A stretch of DNA of 17,845 nt from Patescibacteria group bacterium. Lineage in GTDB: Bacteria > Patescibacteriota > Minisyncoccia > Minisyncoccales > UBA10102. The stretch's first letter is position 1, and each line of letters starts with the position of its first letter. The stretch spans positions 1 through 17,845 of the forward strand of contig JAHIUP010000038.1 in the NCBI GenBank assembly GCA_018816925.1, written 5' to 3'. Positions 1 through 6,972 of the stretch are shown piece after piece. The translations under genes and the position numbers were made by a program. The notes below the pieces were generated by a model. The model was not told the origin of the DNA. It saw nothing but the letters and a program-made list of their open reading frames with translations, and searched no databases.

Positions 1-264
1 CTCCTCGGTAATTTCAAAATCGGAAATCACCCCCTTCACAAGGGGCCTTGTGGCAACAATGTGGGCGGGCGTGCGCCCTACCATTTTCTTTGCCTCCCTT
101 CCGATTGCGAGCACCTGCCCCGTCTTTTGATTCACGGCTACCACCGATGGCTCCTCAATAACAATTCCTCTGCCCCGCACGTACACCAAGGAGTTTGCCG
201 TACCTAAATCAATGGCGATGTCTTGCCCAAGATAGGAAAGAAGTTTGTTAAAAGGGCGTATCAT
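1..264 (-). CDS. mreB: MreB, rod shape-determining actin homologue (5' part only, copy 1)
   Basis: Only the first 88 codons are present; the gene continues past the left edge. The protein starts MIRPFNKLLSYLGQDIAIDL and contains the actin-fold phosphate-1 motif IDLGTANSLVYV, then EEPSVVAV and IGREAKKMVGRTP, all typical of MreB. MreB polymerises under the membrane and guides elongation of the peptidoglycan wall. The roughly 14 residues before the IDLGT motif look amphipathic and could be the membrane-binding helix known in other MreBs; the second MreB in this window lacks them. The ATG at 264 lies 3 nt after the proS stop with no clear Shine-Dalgarno, so translation is probably coupled to proS. 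Family assignment is firm; function as the main MreB is inferred. Confidence 0.93.
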   Translation of the reverse strand, partial: MIRPFNKLLSYLGQDIAIDLGTANSLVYVRGRGIVIEEPSVVAVNQKTGQVLAIGREAKKMVGRTPAHIVATRPLVKGVISDFEITEE

Positions 265-267
265 AAA

Positions 268-1494
268 TTACAAAAGTGTTCCTATCTTATCTATTTCCAT
301 GAGTTTGGAACTTTCCTCGCCCCGCGCCTTCACCTCTACCTTCTTCGCTTTCGCTGTCTTCTCGCTCACGAGTACACGGAGAGGAATACCAAGAAGGTCT
401 GCATCCGCAAATTTCTCCCCCGGTGTGGCATCCTGCCGATCATCAAACAACACCTCCACTCCCCCTCCAAGGAGAGCGGCATACGCCTTCTCTCCCTCCT
501 TTTCCGCTCCCGGCAGGGAAAGAAGATGCGCCTGAAAGGGCGCGACTGAGGCGGGCCACACAATACCCTTCTCGTCATGATGTACTTCTACAATGGTCCC
601 CATTGCCCTTCCCAACCCAATGCCGTAGCAACCCATATGCACTAAATGCGCCTTCCCTTTCTCATCTGAATAGCTAAGTCCAAAGGCCTGCGAAAACCTA
701 TCCTTGAGAGGAAAGATATTTCCCACCTCAATGCTCTTGCCCTCCAGAAGTGTTCCCTTCTTACACCTTGGGCATTTGTCTCCATGTTTCCCCGTCGCAA
801 TCTCCATGTTTTGGCTGAATCCGCATTCGCAATAGAGAATAGTGTCTTCCCCCGCCTCCGTGAGCACCTGGTATTCGTGGGAGAAATCCGAGAAGGTGCC
901 TCCGCTCGCCTCCGTCTCTCTCGCCCGCAGGCCAAGGCGCGAAAAAACGTTCCGGTACGCTCCCTTCATTACCTCGTAGTAGTTCTTCATATCCTCCTCG
1001 TCTGCATGAAAGGAGTACATGTCCTTCATGAGAAACTCCCGGCCCCGTAGGAGGCCTGACTTCGCCCTTAGCTCGTCCCGAAACTTGTTCTGGAGCTGGT
1101 ACACGGCAACAGGCAAATCCTTGTAGGAAGCAACAAACTGCTTCATGAGGGGAACAAGGATCTCCTCATGGGTGGGACCGAGCGCAAATTCTCGGTTTCC
1201 CCGGTCCTTGAGCTTGTACAAGTCGTCCATACTTTCCCAGCGTCCGGTCTTCACCCAGTTCTCCTTTGCCTGGAGCGCTGGCAGCAATACTTCCTGCCCT
1301 CCGACCGCCTCCATCTCCTCTCGGATAATGGAGCCAATTTTGTTGAGCACCCGTACCCCTAAAGGAAGAAATGAGTACACCCCCGCCATTTCCTTTTGCG
1401 CGAAACCGGCGCGGCAGAGAAGCTTCGCGTTCGTGCTCTCTTCGTTTGCGGGCGCCTCCTTTCTCGTTTTAGTGAATAATGCTGACTGCCTCAT
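268..1494 (-). CDS. proS: Prolyl-tRNA synthetase, short form with a zinc-ribbon-like mini-insertion
   Basis: Charges tRNA-Pro with proline in the cytoplasm. The 408-aa product has class II motif 2 around residues 138-153 (FRDE...RGREF) and motif 3 at about 288-296 (GCYGIGLGR), with ALGPTHEE at 104-111 as in bacterial-type ProRS. Bacterial enzymes are usually near 570 aa because a deacylating INS domain of about 180 aa lies between motifs 2 and 3. Here that space holds only about 60 residues with Cys at 222, 224, 241 and 244 (CEC...CPRC), a likely small zinc ribbon. The C-terminal anticodon-binding domain is present (about 320-408). It lies 4 nt after rseP and 3 nt before mreB, so it is probably cotranscribed. 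Post-transfer Ala-tRNA-Pro editing in cis is presumably absent; that is an inference. Confidence 0.95.
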   Translation of the reverse strand: MRQSALFTKTRKEAPANEESTNAKLLCRAGFAQKEMAGVYSFLPLGVRVLNKIGSIIREEMEAVGGQEVLLPALQAKENWVKTGRWESMDDLYKLKDRGNREFALGPTHEEILVPLMKQFVASYKDLPVAVYQLQNKFRDELRAKSGLLRGREFLMKDMYSFHADEEDMKNYYEVMKGAYRNVFSRLGLRARETEASGGTFSDFSHEYQVLTEAGEDTILYCECGFSQNMEIATGKHGDKCPRCKKGTLLEGKSIEVGNIFPLKDRFSQAFGLSYSDEKGKAHLVHMGCYGIGLGRAMGTIVEVHHDEKGIVWPASVAPFQAHLLSLPGAEKEGEKAYAALLGGGVEVLFDDRQDATPGEKFADADLLGIPLRVLVSEKTAKAKKVEVKARGEESSKLMEIDKIGTLL

Positions 1495-1498
1495 AGAA

Positions 1499-2584
1499 TT
1501 AGAAGAAACGGAAAATGTCCATGGCGCTTACGGCAAGAAGCATAACGAGAAGGATGCCGAAGGACACCGCGACCGCCCGGTGCTCCGTCCGCTCGCTAAG
1601 GGGCTTCTTTCGAACCGCCTCCAGGACGAGAAAGAACATCCTTCCACCATCCAGAGCAGGAATTGGAAGTGTATTAAAAATTGCAAGGTAGATGGCAATC
1701 AGGGCGACGAAATAGAAGAAGTACGCAGCCCCAAGATTCACCGCATCCCCTGCAAGCTCCACGATTCCGATGGGCCCGCGCAACTCCACACCCGGAGGCA
1801 TCCCCTTGCCTCCAAACAGGTCGCCCGCGAGCGTACCAAGCGCCATAACAACAGTTCCCGTAAGTTTCCCCGTCATCTGCACGCCCTGCCAGGGGGCCTC
1901 ATACCAAGAAACACTGAAAAGCCCTACACGCACGAGCCCTACCCCAATTGCTCCTTGCTCTGCAGGGGGGTCTTCGCGCGGGACAAGCTCAAGCTCCATA
2001 ACTTCCTTTCCTCTCTGCAAGAGAAGAACAATCTTTGTGCCCGCATACCGCTCTACCGCCTCCTGGAGATGCCCTACCTTGGAAATCTCCCGCTCCTCAC
2101 CCGTGGAAAGGGAATGTACTTCCTGCACTATATCCCCTATTTGCACGCCAGCCGCCGATGCCGGAGAATCTGCGGCAACCTCCACAATTCTCACTTGTGG
2201 ATTCTTTACGTTCTCTGCGTCATCTGCGAAGGCCGCGGGAATACCCGTTGTCCCCGCCAATACTCCCAAGAGAACCGCCGCTATGACCCAAAACACCGCC
2301 ACGCCTCCTCCTACAATGAGAAACCTCTGCCATACGGGCTTACTGCTAAAACTCCGGGGCGCGTTATCTCGCGCTTCTTCCCCTTTCATACGAACAAAGG
2401 CCCCTAAAGGCAGAAGGTTCAAAGAGTAGAGGGTCTCCCCGAACTTCTTGCCCCAGAGGCGGGGCGGAATGCCCACCCCAAATTCCTCCACTTCCACATC
2501 GAACTTCCGTGCAACCAAAAAGTGCCCCAGTTCATGGAGAATAACAAGCACCAGAAGCGAGCATATTGCAATAAACACTGTCAT
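1499..2584 (-). CDS. rseP: Site-2 membrane metalloprotease (RseP/RasP family, M50)
   Basis: An intramembrane zinc protease that in other bacteria cuts transmembrane anti-sigma factors or leftover signal peptides. The HExxH zinc motif is in the first membrane segment (HELGH, H17, E18, H21), and the third ligand motif LDGG is at about 311-314, after NTLPIPA. A PDZ domain lies between (about 130-220, including SPASAAGVQIGDIV). Hydrophobic segments are near residues 3-23, 90-110, 282-305 and 335-355. The length of 361 aa is normal for the single-PDZ form. Its ATG shares one base with the frr stop (TGATG), so it is translationally coupled to frr. The substrate cannot be told from the sequence. Confidence 0.94.
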   Translation of the reverse strand: MTVFIAICSLLVLVILHELGHFLVARKFDVEVEEFGVGIPPRLWGKKFGETLYSLNLLPLGAFVRMKGEEARDNAPRSFSSKPVWQRFLIVGGGVAVFWVIAAVLLGVLAGTTGIPAAFADDAENVKNPQVRIVEVAADSPASAAGVQIGDIVQEVHSLSTGEEREISKVGHLQEAVERYAGTKIVLLLQRGKEVMELELVPREDPPAEQGAIGVGLVRVGLFSVSWYEAPWQGVQMTGKLTGTVVMALGTLAGDLFGGKGMPPGVELRGPIGIVELAGDAVNLGAAYFFYFVALIAIYLAIFNTLPIPALDGGRMFFLVLEAVRKKPLSERTEHRAVAVSFGILLVMLLAVSAMDIFRFF

Positions 2585-3138
2585 CAGCCGTGCAATTCAT
2601 TATTCTTGCGCTCTACCATTTCCTCCACGCGTTTGTGAAACCCGTCAATAAGCTTCTGGAGTTCATCTTTTCCTCGGAACTTGTCATCTTCACGGAGCTC
2701 CCCTTTTCGTGTCCCTTCCTGTAATTCACTCCAGGCCTCGTCGCGCGCTCTCCTCATACTCTCCCGCGCTTCCTCTGCCTTTGTGGAGACCACACGCCTA
2801 AGCTTTTCTCGAAACTCCTCCGTAAGAGCAGGGAGGGTGAGACGGATGGTATCTTTATCCACCACGGGACTCGCGCCCACCGAAACCTGCTGAAGCGCCT
2901 TCTCTATGGGTTCCAGATAGCTCCTATCCCAGGGCTGCACGAGAATCTGGTTGCGCTCCGGGCAAGATATCCCCGCCACCTGCTTCACGGTCATGCGAGA
3001 ACCAAACAACTCCACGGGCACGTCCTCCACAAGAGAAGGACTCGCCTGCCCGGTACGTATCTTAGAAAGTTCGTAGGAGAGATGCTCCGCCGCCTTTTCC
3101 ATTTCTTGCTTCGTGCGGGCCAAGATTTCCTCAAGCAT
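2584..3138 (-). CDS. frr: Ribosome recycling factor
   Basis: Splits the post-termination ribosome together with EF-G. The chosen start at 3138 gives MLEEILARTKQEM and a 184-aa protein, the usual RRF length (about 185). The conserved stretches are ELSKIRTGQASPSLVEDVPV, IRLTLPALTEEFREKL and the C-terminal helices up to NNELHG. A longer reading frame starts 27 codons upstream, but those residues do not look like RRF and would run through the hairpin at 3194-3220, so the shorter start is preferred. There is no Shine-Dalgarno before this ATG, but an extended -10 box ends 9 nt upstream, which suggests a nearly leaderless message. The stop overlaps the rseP start by one base. Confidence 0.95.
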   Translation of the reverse strand: MLEEILARTKQEMEKAAEHLSYELSKIRTGQASPSLVEDVPVELFGSRMTVKQVAGISCPERNQILVQPWDRSYLEPIEKALQQVSVGASPVVDKDTIRLTLPALTEEFREKLRRVVSTKAEEARESMRRARDEAWSELQEGTRKGELREDDKFRGKDELQKLIDGFHKRVEEMVERKNNELHG

Positions 3139-3147
3139 ACGCTTTTT

Positions 3148-3156
3148 ACCATACCA
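3148..3156 (-). promoter_or_regulatory. Extended -10 promoter for frr-rseP-proS-mreB
   Basis: On the minus strand the sequence reads TGG-TATGGT, a TGn extended -10, ending 9 nt before the frr ATG. Transcription would start about 2-4 nt before the start codon. A weak -35 (TTTTCT) lies 17 nt upstream. The spacing to the ATG equals that of the MFS gene promoter. Confidence 0.5.
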
Positions 3157-3189
3157 AACCCGCGCACAAAAGAAAAGCCCCCGCACTAC

Positions 3190-3220
3190 TAAAGATGTGT
3201 GAAGACCAGCTTCACACATC
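3190..3220 (-). terminator. Hairpin after holB, probable weak intrinsic terminator
   Basis: A perfect 11-bp inverted repeat (3194-3204 with 3210-3220, loop of 5) sits 20 nt after the holB stop. On the minus strand it is followed by only TTTAG, so the U-tract is short and termination may be partial. It separates holB from the frr promoter. Confidence 0.55.
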
Positions 3221-3239
3221 CAATTCCAGCTAAAGAATG

Positions 3240-4013
3240 TTAGAGCTCCAGGAGCACGCGCTCTAGAATGAGGCGGGCGTTCACTCCCGAGCGCCCAAGC
3301 TGACGTTCCATTTCCTGGAGGAGTCCGGCGAGCTTCCGAAGGTATTGAAGGCGAGAAGACATGCCCTGCCTTGTGAGTTCCTGGAGCATGCGAGAACGCG
3401 TAGCAACAAGCCAGGAACGCACGAGTTCCGCCGCCCTTGCCTCGTGCTCTTTAGCGAAACGAAAGCGGTCAACATACAGAGCCGCGCTCAAGCTGCGAAG
3501 TTCGGTTTCCGCTTCCTTGCTCTCGGAAAGAACACGGGGAAACTTCCAGAAAGGAACCTCCTGGGTACGGGAACGTAAGGGGGCGAGAAGAGAACCAGGA
3601 GACGTAGAAAGCAAGAGAAGGAGCGTCCTGCCCCGGGGCTCCTCAAACGTCTTCAGCAGAGCCGCCTGGGCTTCTTCGTTCATAAGATGGGCTTGTGGTA
3701 TCACGGCGGTCTTGAGAGGCGCCTCGTAGGGCGTGAAAGAAAGGGTATGCCTCAATTCCCGAACCTGCTCAATTGAAATCTCCTTTGCGCCCTCCTGCAA
3801 TACCACCCAGGAAACATCAGGGTGTGTGCGAGAGCTTACTATTCTACACTGCCTGCAGGAGGAACAGGGCTTCTCTCGCCCCTCGCACAAGAGATGCCGG
3901 AGCAAAAAAAGGGCGGCCTCTTCTTGAAGCTCGCCGTCGTTGCCTGTGAAGAGATAGGCGTGGCTTAGTTTGCCCGCCTCTACCGCTCTTCTCAAATACT
4001 CAAGTTGGTTCAT
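3240..4013 (-). CDS. holB: DNA polymerase III delta' subunit (clamp loader)
   Basis: Part of the clamp loader that places the sliding clamp on primed DNA. The 257-aa protein begins with a typical delta' helix and SHAYLFTGNDG, where the Walker A lysine is missing as expected for delta'. A four-Cys zinc module follows (C43, C50, C53, C56), then the AAA+ core with MNEEAQAALLKTFEEP and a sensor-1 region ending LRSRTQ. The C-terminal collar domain is short (E. coli delta' has 334 aa). The start at 4013 is the only Met in a sensible position. It is the last gene before the repeat-bearing gap at 4014-4346. Delta' and the tau/gamma subunit are homologous, but tau/gamma would keep the Walker A motif. 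Confidence 0.88.
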   Translation of the reverse strand: MNQLEYLRRAVEAGKLSHAYLFTGNDGELQEEAALFLLRHLLCEGREKPCSSCRQCRIVSSRTHPDVSWVVLQEGAKEISIEQVRELRHTLSFTPYEAPLKTAVIPQAHLMNEEAQAALLKTFEEPRGRTLLLLLSTSPGSLLAPLRSRTQEVPFWKFPRVLSESKEAETELRSLSAALYVDRFRFAKEHEARAAELVRSWLVATRSRMLQELTRQGMSSRLQYLRKLAGLLQEMERQLGRSGVNARLILERVLLEL

Positions 4014-4065
4014 CTTACTCTACGAATTACGAATTGATACGAATAAATGCGAACGACGCGAAAGG

Positions 4066-4293
4066 AGAGGCGAGGCGTTGCGCTTCCAAACAAACTCTCG
4101 GAGGCATTTTGGCATGGTCTCGAGCGGAGCGAGAGCAAAATGCCGAGAGCGTAGCCCCCGAGCGCGCGCTGGCGTGCGAGAGGGGCGGTTGTTTGGTGCG
4201 CAATGCCGAGCGTCATCTATACAAATTGGCATAATCCGACGCTGGCGGATTGAGGGTCGGTTTCCGGAGAGCGGTATTCCAAGCAATGAAGAT
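4066..4293. repeat. Structured intergenic repeat, copy A (about 228 bp)
   Basis: Direct repeat of 5457-5683 with about 20 differences and one 1-nt gap by eye. It fills most of the gap between holB and the second mreB. The core folds on paper as an outer stem (4074-4083 with 4198-4207, then 4087-4093 with 4189-4195) enclosing two hairpins. Arm 1 pairs 4095-4101 with 4143-4149 and 4105-4110 with 4137-4142. Arm 2 pairs 4156-4159 with 4182-4185 and 4162-4166 with 4173-4177. A further possible stem pairs GCGTC 4210-4214 with GACGC 4238-4242. Short open frames inside it are poor coding candidates. The leading part, 4020-4065, carries CTACGAAT and repeated ACGAAT words also seen near copy B. Confidence 0.9.
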
Positions 4294-4300
4294 GCAAGAT

Positions 4301-4346
4301 GAGGTGGTTGTTTGGCGCGCAATACCGAGCATCATCTACGCATAAG
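4301..4346. repeat. Partial third copy of the repeat (3' stem strand only)
   Basis: Resembles 4182-4227: both contain GGTTGTTTGG, then GCGCAAT, CCGAGC and TCATCTA. It starts within about 10 nt of the end of copy A and runs up to the mreB stop codon. It holds only the 3' strand of the outer stem, so it could compete with 4189-4207 for pairing with 4074-4093. Confidence 0.75.
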
Positions 4347-5357
4347 TCAATTACGCTTGCGCATAATGCTCTGCTTGTACACGTCCAAGTTATCTAGCAC
4401 GATACCGGCTCCCCGTGCGACGCACGAGAGCGGGTCCTCTGCCACAAAGCACGGAACCCCTATTGCCTGGCTGATAAGCTGGTCTATGTTGCGCAGGAGC
4501 GCCCCTCCTCCCGAAAGCACCATACCCTTATCCATGATATCGGCGGAAAGCTCGGGAGGCGTCTCGCGCAACAAGGTCTTCACCACCTGCACAATTTCCC
4601 CTAAGGGTTCGGAGATTGCCTGGGCGACTTCATTGGAAGATATCTTCACGGTCCTTGGGAGTCCCTGTAAGAGGTCCCTGCCTCGTATCTCTACCGCGTT
4701 TTCGTTCTTCTCAACAAGCGCGCTCCCCACCCGCACCTTGAGTTCTTCAGCCGTATTCTCTCCAATGGCAAGATTGTACTTCCTCTTGATGTAATCAGCT
4801 ATCGCCTGGTCCAAACTGTCCCCCGCGACGCGCAAAGAACTAGCTACCACAATACCCCCAAGGGAAATGACCGCAACTTCGCTCGTCCCGCCCCCGATGT
4901 TCACTATCATGTGGCCCGAAGACGTATTAATGGGAATGCCCGCCCCAATGGCGGCCAGTATGGGCTCCTTGGCGACATAGGCCGCCTTTGCCCCCGCAGA
5001 AATGGTTGCCTCTATAACAGCTCTCCTCTCCGTAGAAGTGATACCCGCGGGCACCGATACGAGAACCTCGGGCTTGAAGAATTGGTAGCTCGGAATTACC
5101 TTGCGCAAGAAGTAGCGTATCATTGCGAGGGTGACGCGGAAGTCCGCGATAACCCCCTCACGCATGGGCCGATACACACGGATGGTGTCGGGCGTATGAC
5201 CCATCATCTCCTTTGCCTCCTGACCCACCGCAAGAATCCTGTTCTCGTCTAAGGACACCGCCACCACCGAGGGTTCGTTGAGCACCACCCCTTTCTTGCG
5301 TATAAACACAAGCGAATTGCACGTGCCCAGGTCAATGCCTATTTTCGTCTGAAACAT
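4347..5357 (-). CDS. mreB: MreB-type actin homologue, complete second copy
   Basis: The 336-aa protein is the usual MreB length and aligns through the family landmarks: phosphate-1 IGIDLGTCNSLVF (residues 6-18), EPSVVAV, SVPAGITSTERRA (101-113), KEPILAAIGAG (130-140), phosphate-2 VNIGGGTSEVAVISLGGIV (152-170) and the adenosine motif LSGGGALLRNID (281-292). Two oddities are visible. The phosphate-2 Asp that MreB and actin normally carry is Asn here (N153, codon AAC). There is also no N-terminal amphipathic stretch before IGIDLGT, unlike the other MreB at 1-264. It stands alone between two direct repeats rather than in an mreBCD operon. A TATAAA box at 5369-5374, 11 nt before the ATG, may drive it. 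It may have a specialised or regulatory role. Confidence 0.93.
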   Translation of the reverse strand: MFQTKIGIDLGTCNSLVFIRKKGVVLNEPSVVAVSLDENRILAVGQEAKEMMGHTPDTIRVYRPMREGVIADFRVTLAMIRYFLRKVIPSYQFFKPEVLVSVPAGITSTERRAVIEATISAGAKAAYVAKEPILAAIGAGIPINTSSGHMIVNIGGGTSEVAVISLGGIVVASSLRVAGDSLDQAIADYIKRKYNLAIGENTAEELKVRVGSALVEKNENAVEIRGRDLLQGLPRTVKISSNEVAQAISEPLGEIVQVVKTLLRETPPELSADIMDKGMVLSGGGALLRNIDQLISQAIGVPCFVAEDPLSCVARGAGIVLDNLDVYKQSIMRKRN

Positions 5358-5370
5358 ACGTTTACGCTTT

Positions 5371-5406
5371 TATAATCCTAATCTACAAGGTATAATCCGA
5401 ATCTAC
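5371..5406. repeat. Two 16-bp direct repeats upstream of the second mreB
   Basis: TATAATCCTAATCTAC at 5371-5386 recurs as TATAATCCGAATCTAC at 5391-5406, exactly 20 nt apart, with one mismatch. The unit nearest the gene overlaps the likely -10 region (5369-5374, TATAAA on the minus strand). It could be a binding site or the ragged edge of the larger repeat. Confidence 0.7.
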
Positions 5407-5456
5407 GAATATATCGTTCGACTGAGCTCACGACGAAGTCCGAATGCTCCGAATGA

Positions 5457-5683
5457 AGAGGCGAGGCATTGCGCTTCCAAACAAAATCTCGGAGGCATTT
5501 TGGCATGGTCTCGAGCGGAGCGAGAGCAAAACGCCGAGAGTGTAACCCCCGAGCGGCGGCTGGGCCGCGAGAGGGGTGGTTGTTTGATGCGCAACGCCGA
5601 GTGTCATCTATACAAATTGGCATAATCCGACGCTGGCGGATTGAGGGTCGGTTTCCGGGAGTAGTATTCCGAGCGATGAAGAT
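5457..5683. repeat. Structured intergenic repeat, copy B (about 227 bp)
   Basis: Same orientation as copy A, filling the gap between the second mreB and murA. Outer stem: 5465-5474 with 5589-5598 and 5478-5484 with 5580-5586. The arm-2 hairpin is 5553-5557 with 5564-5568. Compared with copy A, that hairpin has C-G to G-C and G-C to C-G swaps and a G-U to G-C change, so pairing is kept although six bases differ. Arm 1 is slightly weakened by an A-C mismatch. The two copies bracket the second mreB as direct repeats. Confidence 0.9.
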
Positions 5684-5691
5684 ACGGCACG

Positions 5692-6960
5692 TCATGCGTT
5701 TACGCGTTGGATATCTGCTCCCAATTTCTGGAGGCGCTCCTCAATACGTTCATACCCCCGGTCAATCTGATAGATGTTGCTGATGGTGCTCTTCCCCTGG
5801 GCGATAAGGGCGGCAATGATAAGAGCGGCTCCTCCCCGAAGGTCAAAAGTCCCCAGGTCCGTACCGTAGAGCTTTCGGGGTCCATTAATAATAGCGCGGT
5901 GGGGGTCTGCAAAATAGATTTCAGCTCCCATGCGGTTCAATTCCTCTAGGTACTTCAGGCGTCCCTCGTACAGGGGGTCATGGAGCAGTGTGGCGCCCTT
6001 TGCCTGTGTAGCCAATACCCCAAACGCTGACTGCAGGTCCGAGTGAATTCCCGGATATATCAAGCTCTGAATCTTATCTATCTGGAGGCCCCGCGAAGGC
6101 CTCACGTGAACCTGCTTCTCGGCAACAATCTCAAAGTCCACCCCAAAGTCGCCGAGCCGCTTGAGAAAGAGCTCCAGGAACCTAATCTCCACGTTCTTCA
6201 CGAGCACGTCTCCTTTAGCCGCAGCCGCCAGCAGGATAAAGGTACCTGCCTCTATGGGGTCGGCTCCCAGTTTATGGTGCAGACCCTTCAGGGTTTTCGC
6301 CCCCTCCACTACAATAGTATGAGGTTCTGGCGTTCGTACGCGCACGCCCATCTTACGCAGGGCTGCAATGAGCTCCTGCACCTGGTAGTCGTAGTCCGCA
6401 ATCTTTAAGGTGACGGGAACGGGAAGCAAGCTCGCAAACAAAAGCACATTCTCCGTTGCCGTGACCGAGAACTCGTTGAGCACCACTTGCACGGGCTCCT
6501 TGGGAAGCCGTTTCATGCGCAACTCAAAGCCCTTCTTCTGGGGAATGACCTCTGCACCCAATTGCACAAAAGCATCAAGGTGCGTGTCTATGGGACGGGC
6601 TCCAATAACGCACCCTCCTGGTTGAGGGAGAGAGACGGACCCAAAACGCGCGAGTAGTGGGCCGTAGAACAGTACGGACCCTCGAAAGCGCAGTACGAGC
6701 TCGCGGTCAATCTTGGAGGGGTCCACGCGTCTCGCGTTCACCAGCACTGCCCGCTCCCCTATCCATTCCACTTTTACTCCCATGCTCACCAGTATCTCCA
6801 GGGTTCGGTACACATCCTCAATAAGGGGAAGGTTCTCCACCACGGAATCCTCCTTGGTGAGAAGGGTCGCGGCCAAAAGTGGGAAGGCAGAGTTCTTTGC
6901 CCCACGTACCTCAATGGCCCCCTTAAGAGGTCTCCCTCCATTGATGACAAATCGTTCCAT
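5692..6960 (-). CDS. murA: UDP-N-acetylglucosamine 1-carboxyvinyltransferase
   Basis: Catalyses the first committed step of peptidoglycan synthesis, moving enolpyruvate from PEP to UDP-GlcNAc in the cytoplasm. The 422-aa length is normal (E. coli 419). Visible motifs are the substrate-binding RGAKNSAFPLL (residues 19-29), the catalytic loop GGCVIGARPIDTH with the nucleophilic Cys at 117, and YPGIHSDLQS carrying the catalytic Asp. Because the loop has Cys rather than Asp, the enzyme should be fosfomycin-sensitive, as known for the family. Its ATG is 12 nt after the MFS stop, so the two genes are probably cotranscribed. The N- and C-termini match the family, so it looks complete. Confidence 0.96.
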   Translation of the reverse strand: MERFVINGGRPLKGAIEVRGAKNSAFPLLAATLLTKEDSVVENLPLIEDVYRTLEILVSMGVKVEWIGERAVLVNARRVDPSKIDRELVLRFRGSVLFYGPLLARFGSVSLPQPGGCVIGARPIDTHLDAFVQLGAEVIPQKKGFELRMKRLPKEPVQVVLNEFSVTATENVLLFASLLPVPVTLKIADYDYQVQELIAALRKMGVRVRTPEPHTIVVEGAKTLKGLHHKLGADPIEAGTFILLAAAAKGDVLVKNVEIRFLELFLKRLGDFGVDFEIVAEKQVHVRPSRGLQIDKIQSLIYPGIHSDLQSAFGVLATQAKGATLLHDPLYEGRLKYLEELNRMGAEIYFADPHRAIINGPRKLYGTDLGTFDLRGGAALIIAALIAQGKSTISNIYQIDRGYERIEERLQKLGADIQRVNA

Positions 6961-6972
6961 GCGTGCTCTATG

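Noticed and set aside
1145..2407. A 420-codon open frame on the plus strand
   Set aside because: It runs opposite proS and rseP, both certain genes, and its translation is low-order with no family motif; it is a shadow frame.
4020..4322. Open frames of about 100 codons inside repeat copy A (and the matching ones in copy B)
   Set aside because: They follow the repeat's stems, occur on both strands, and the copies differ by stem-preserving changes rather than synonymous ones; likely spurious.
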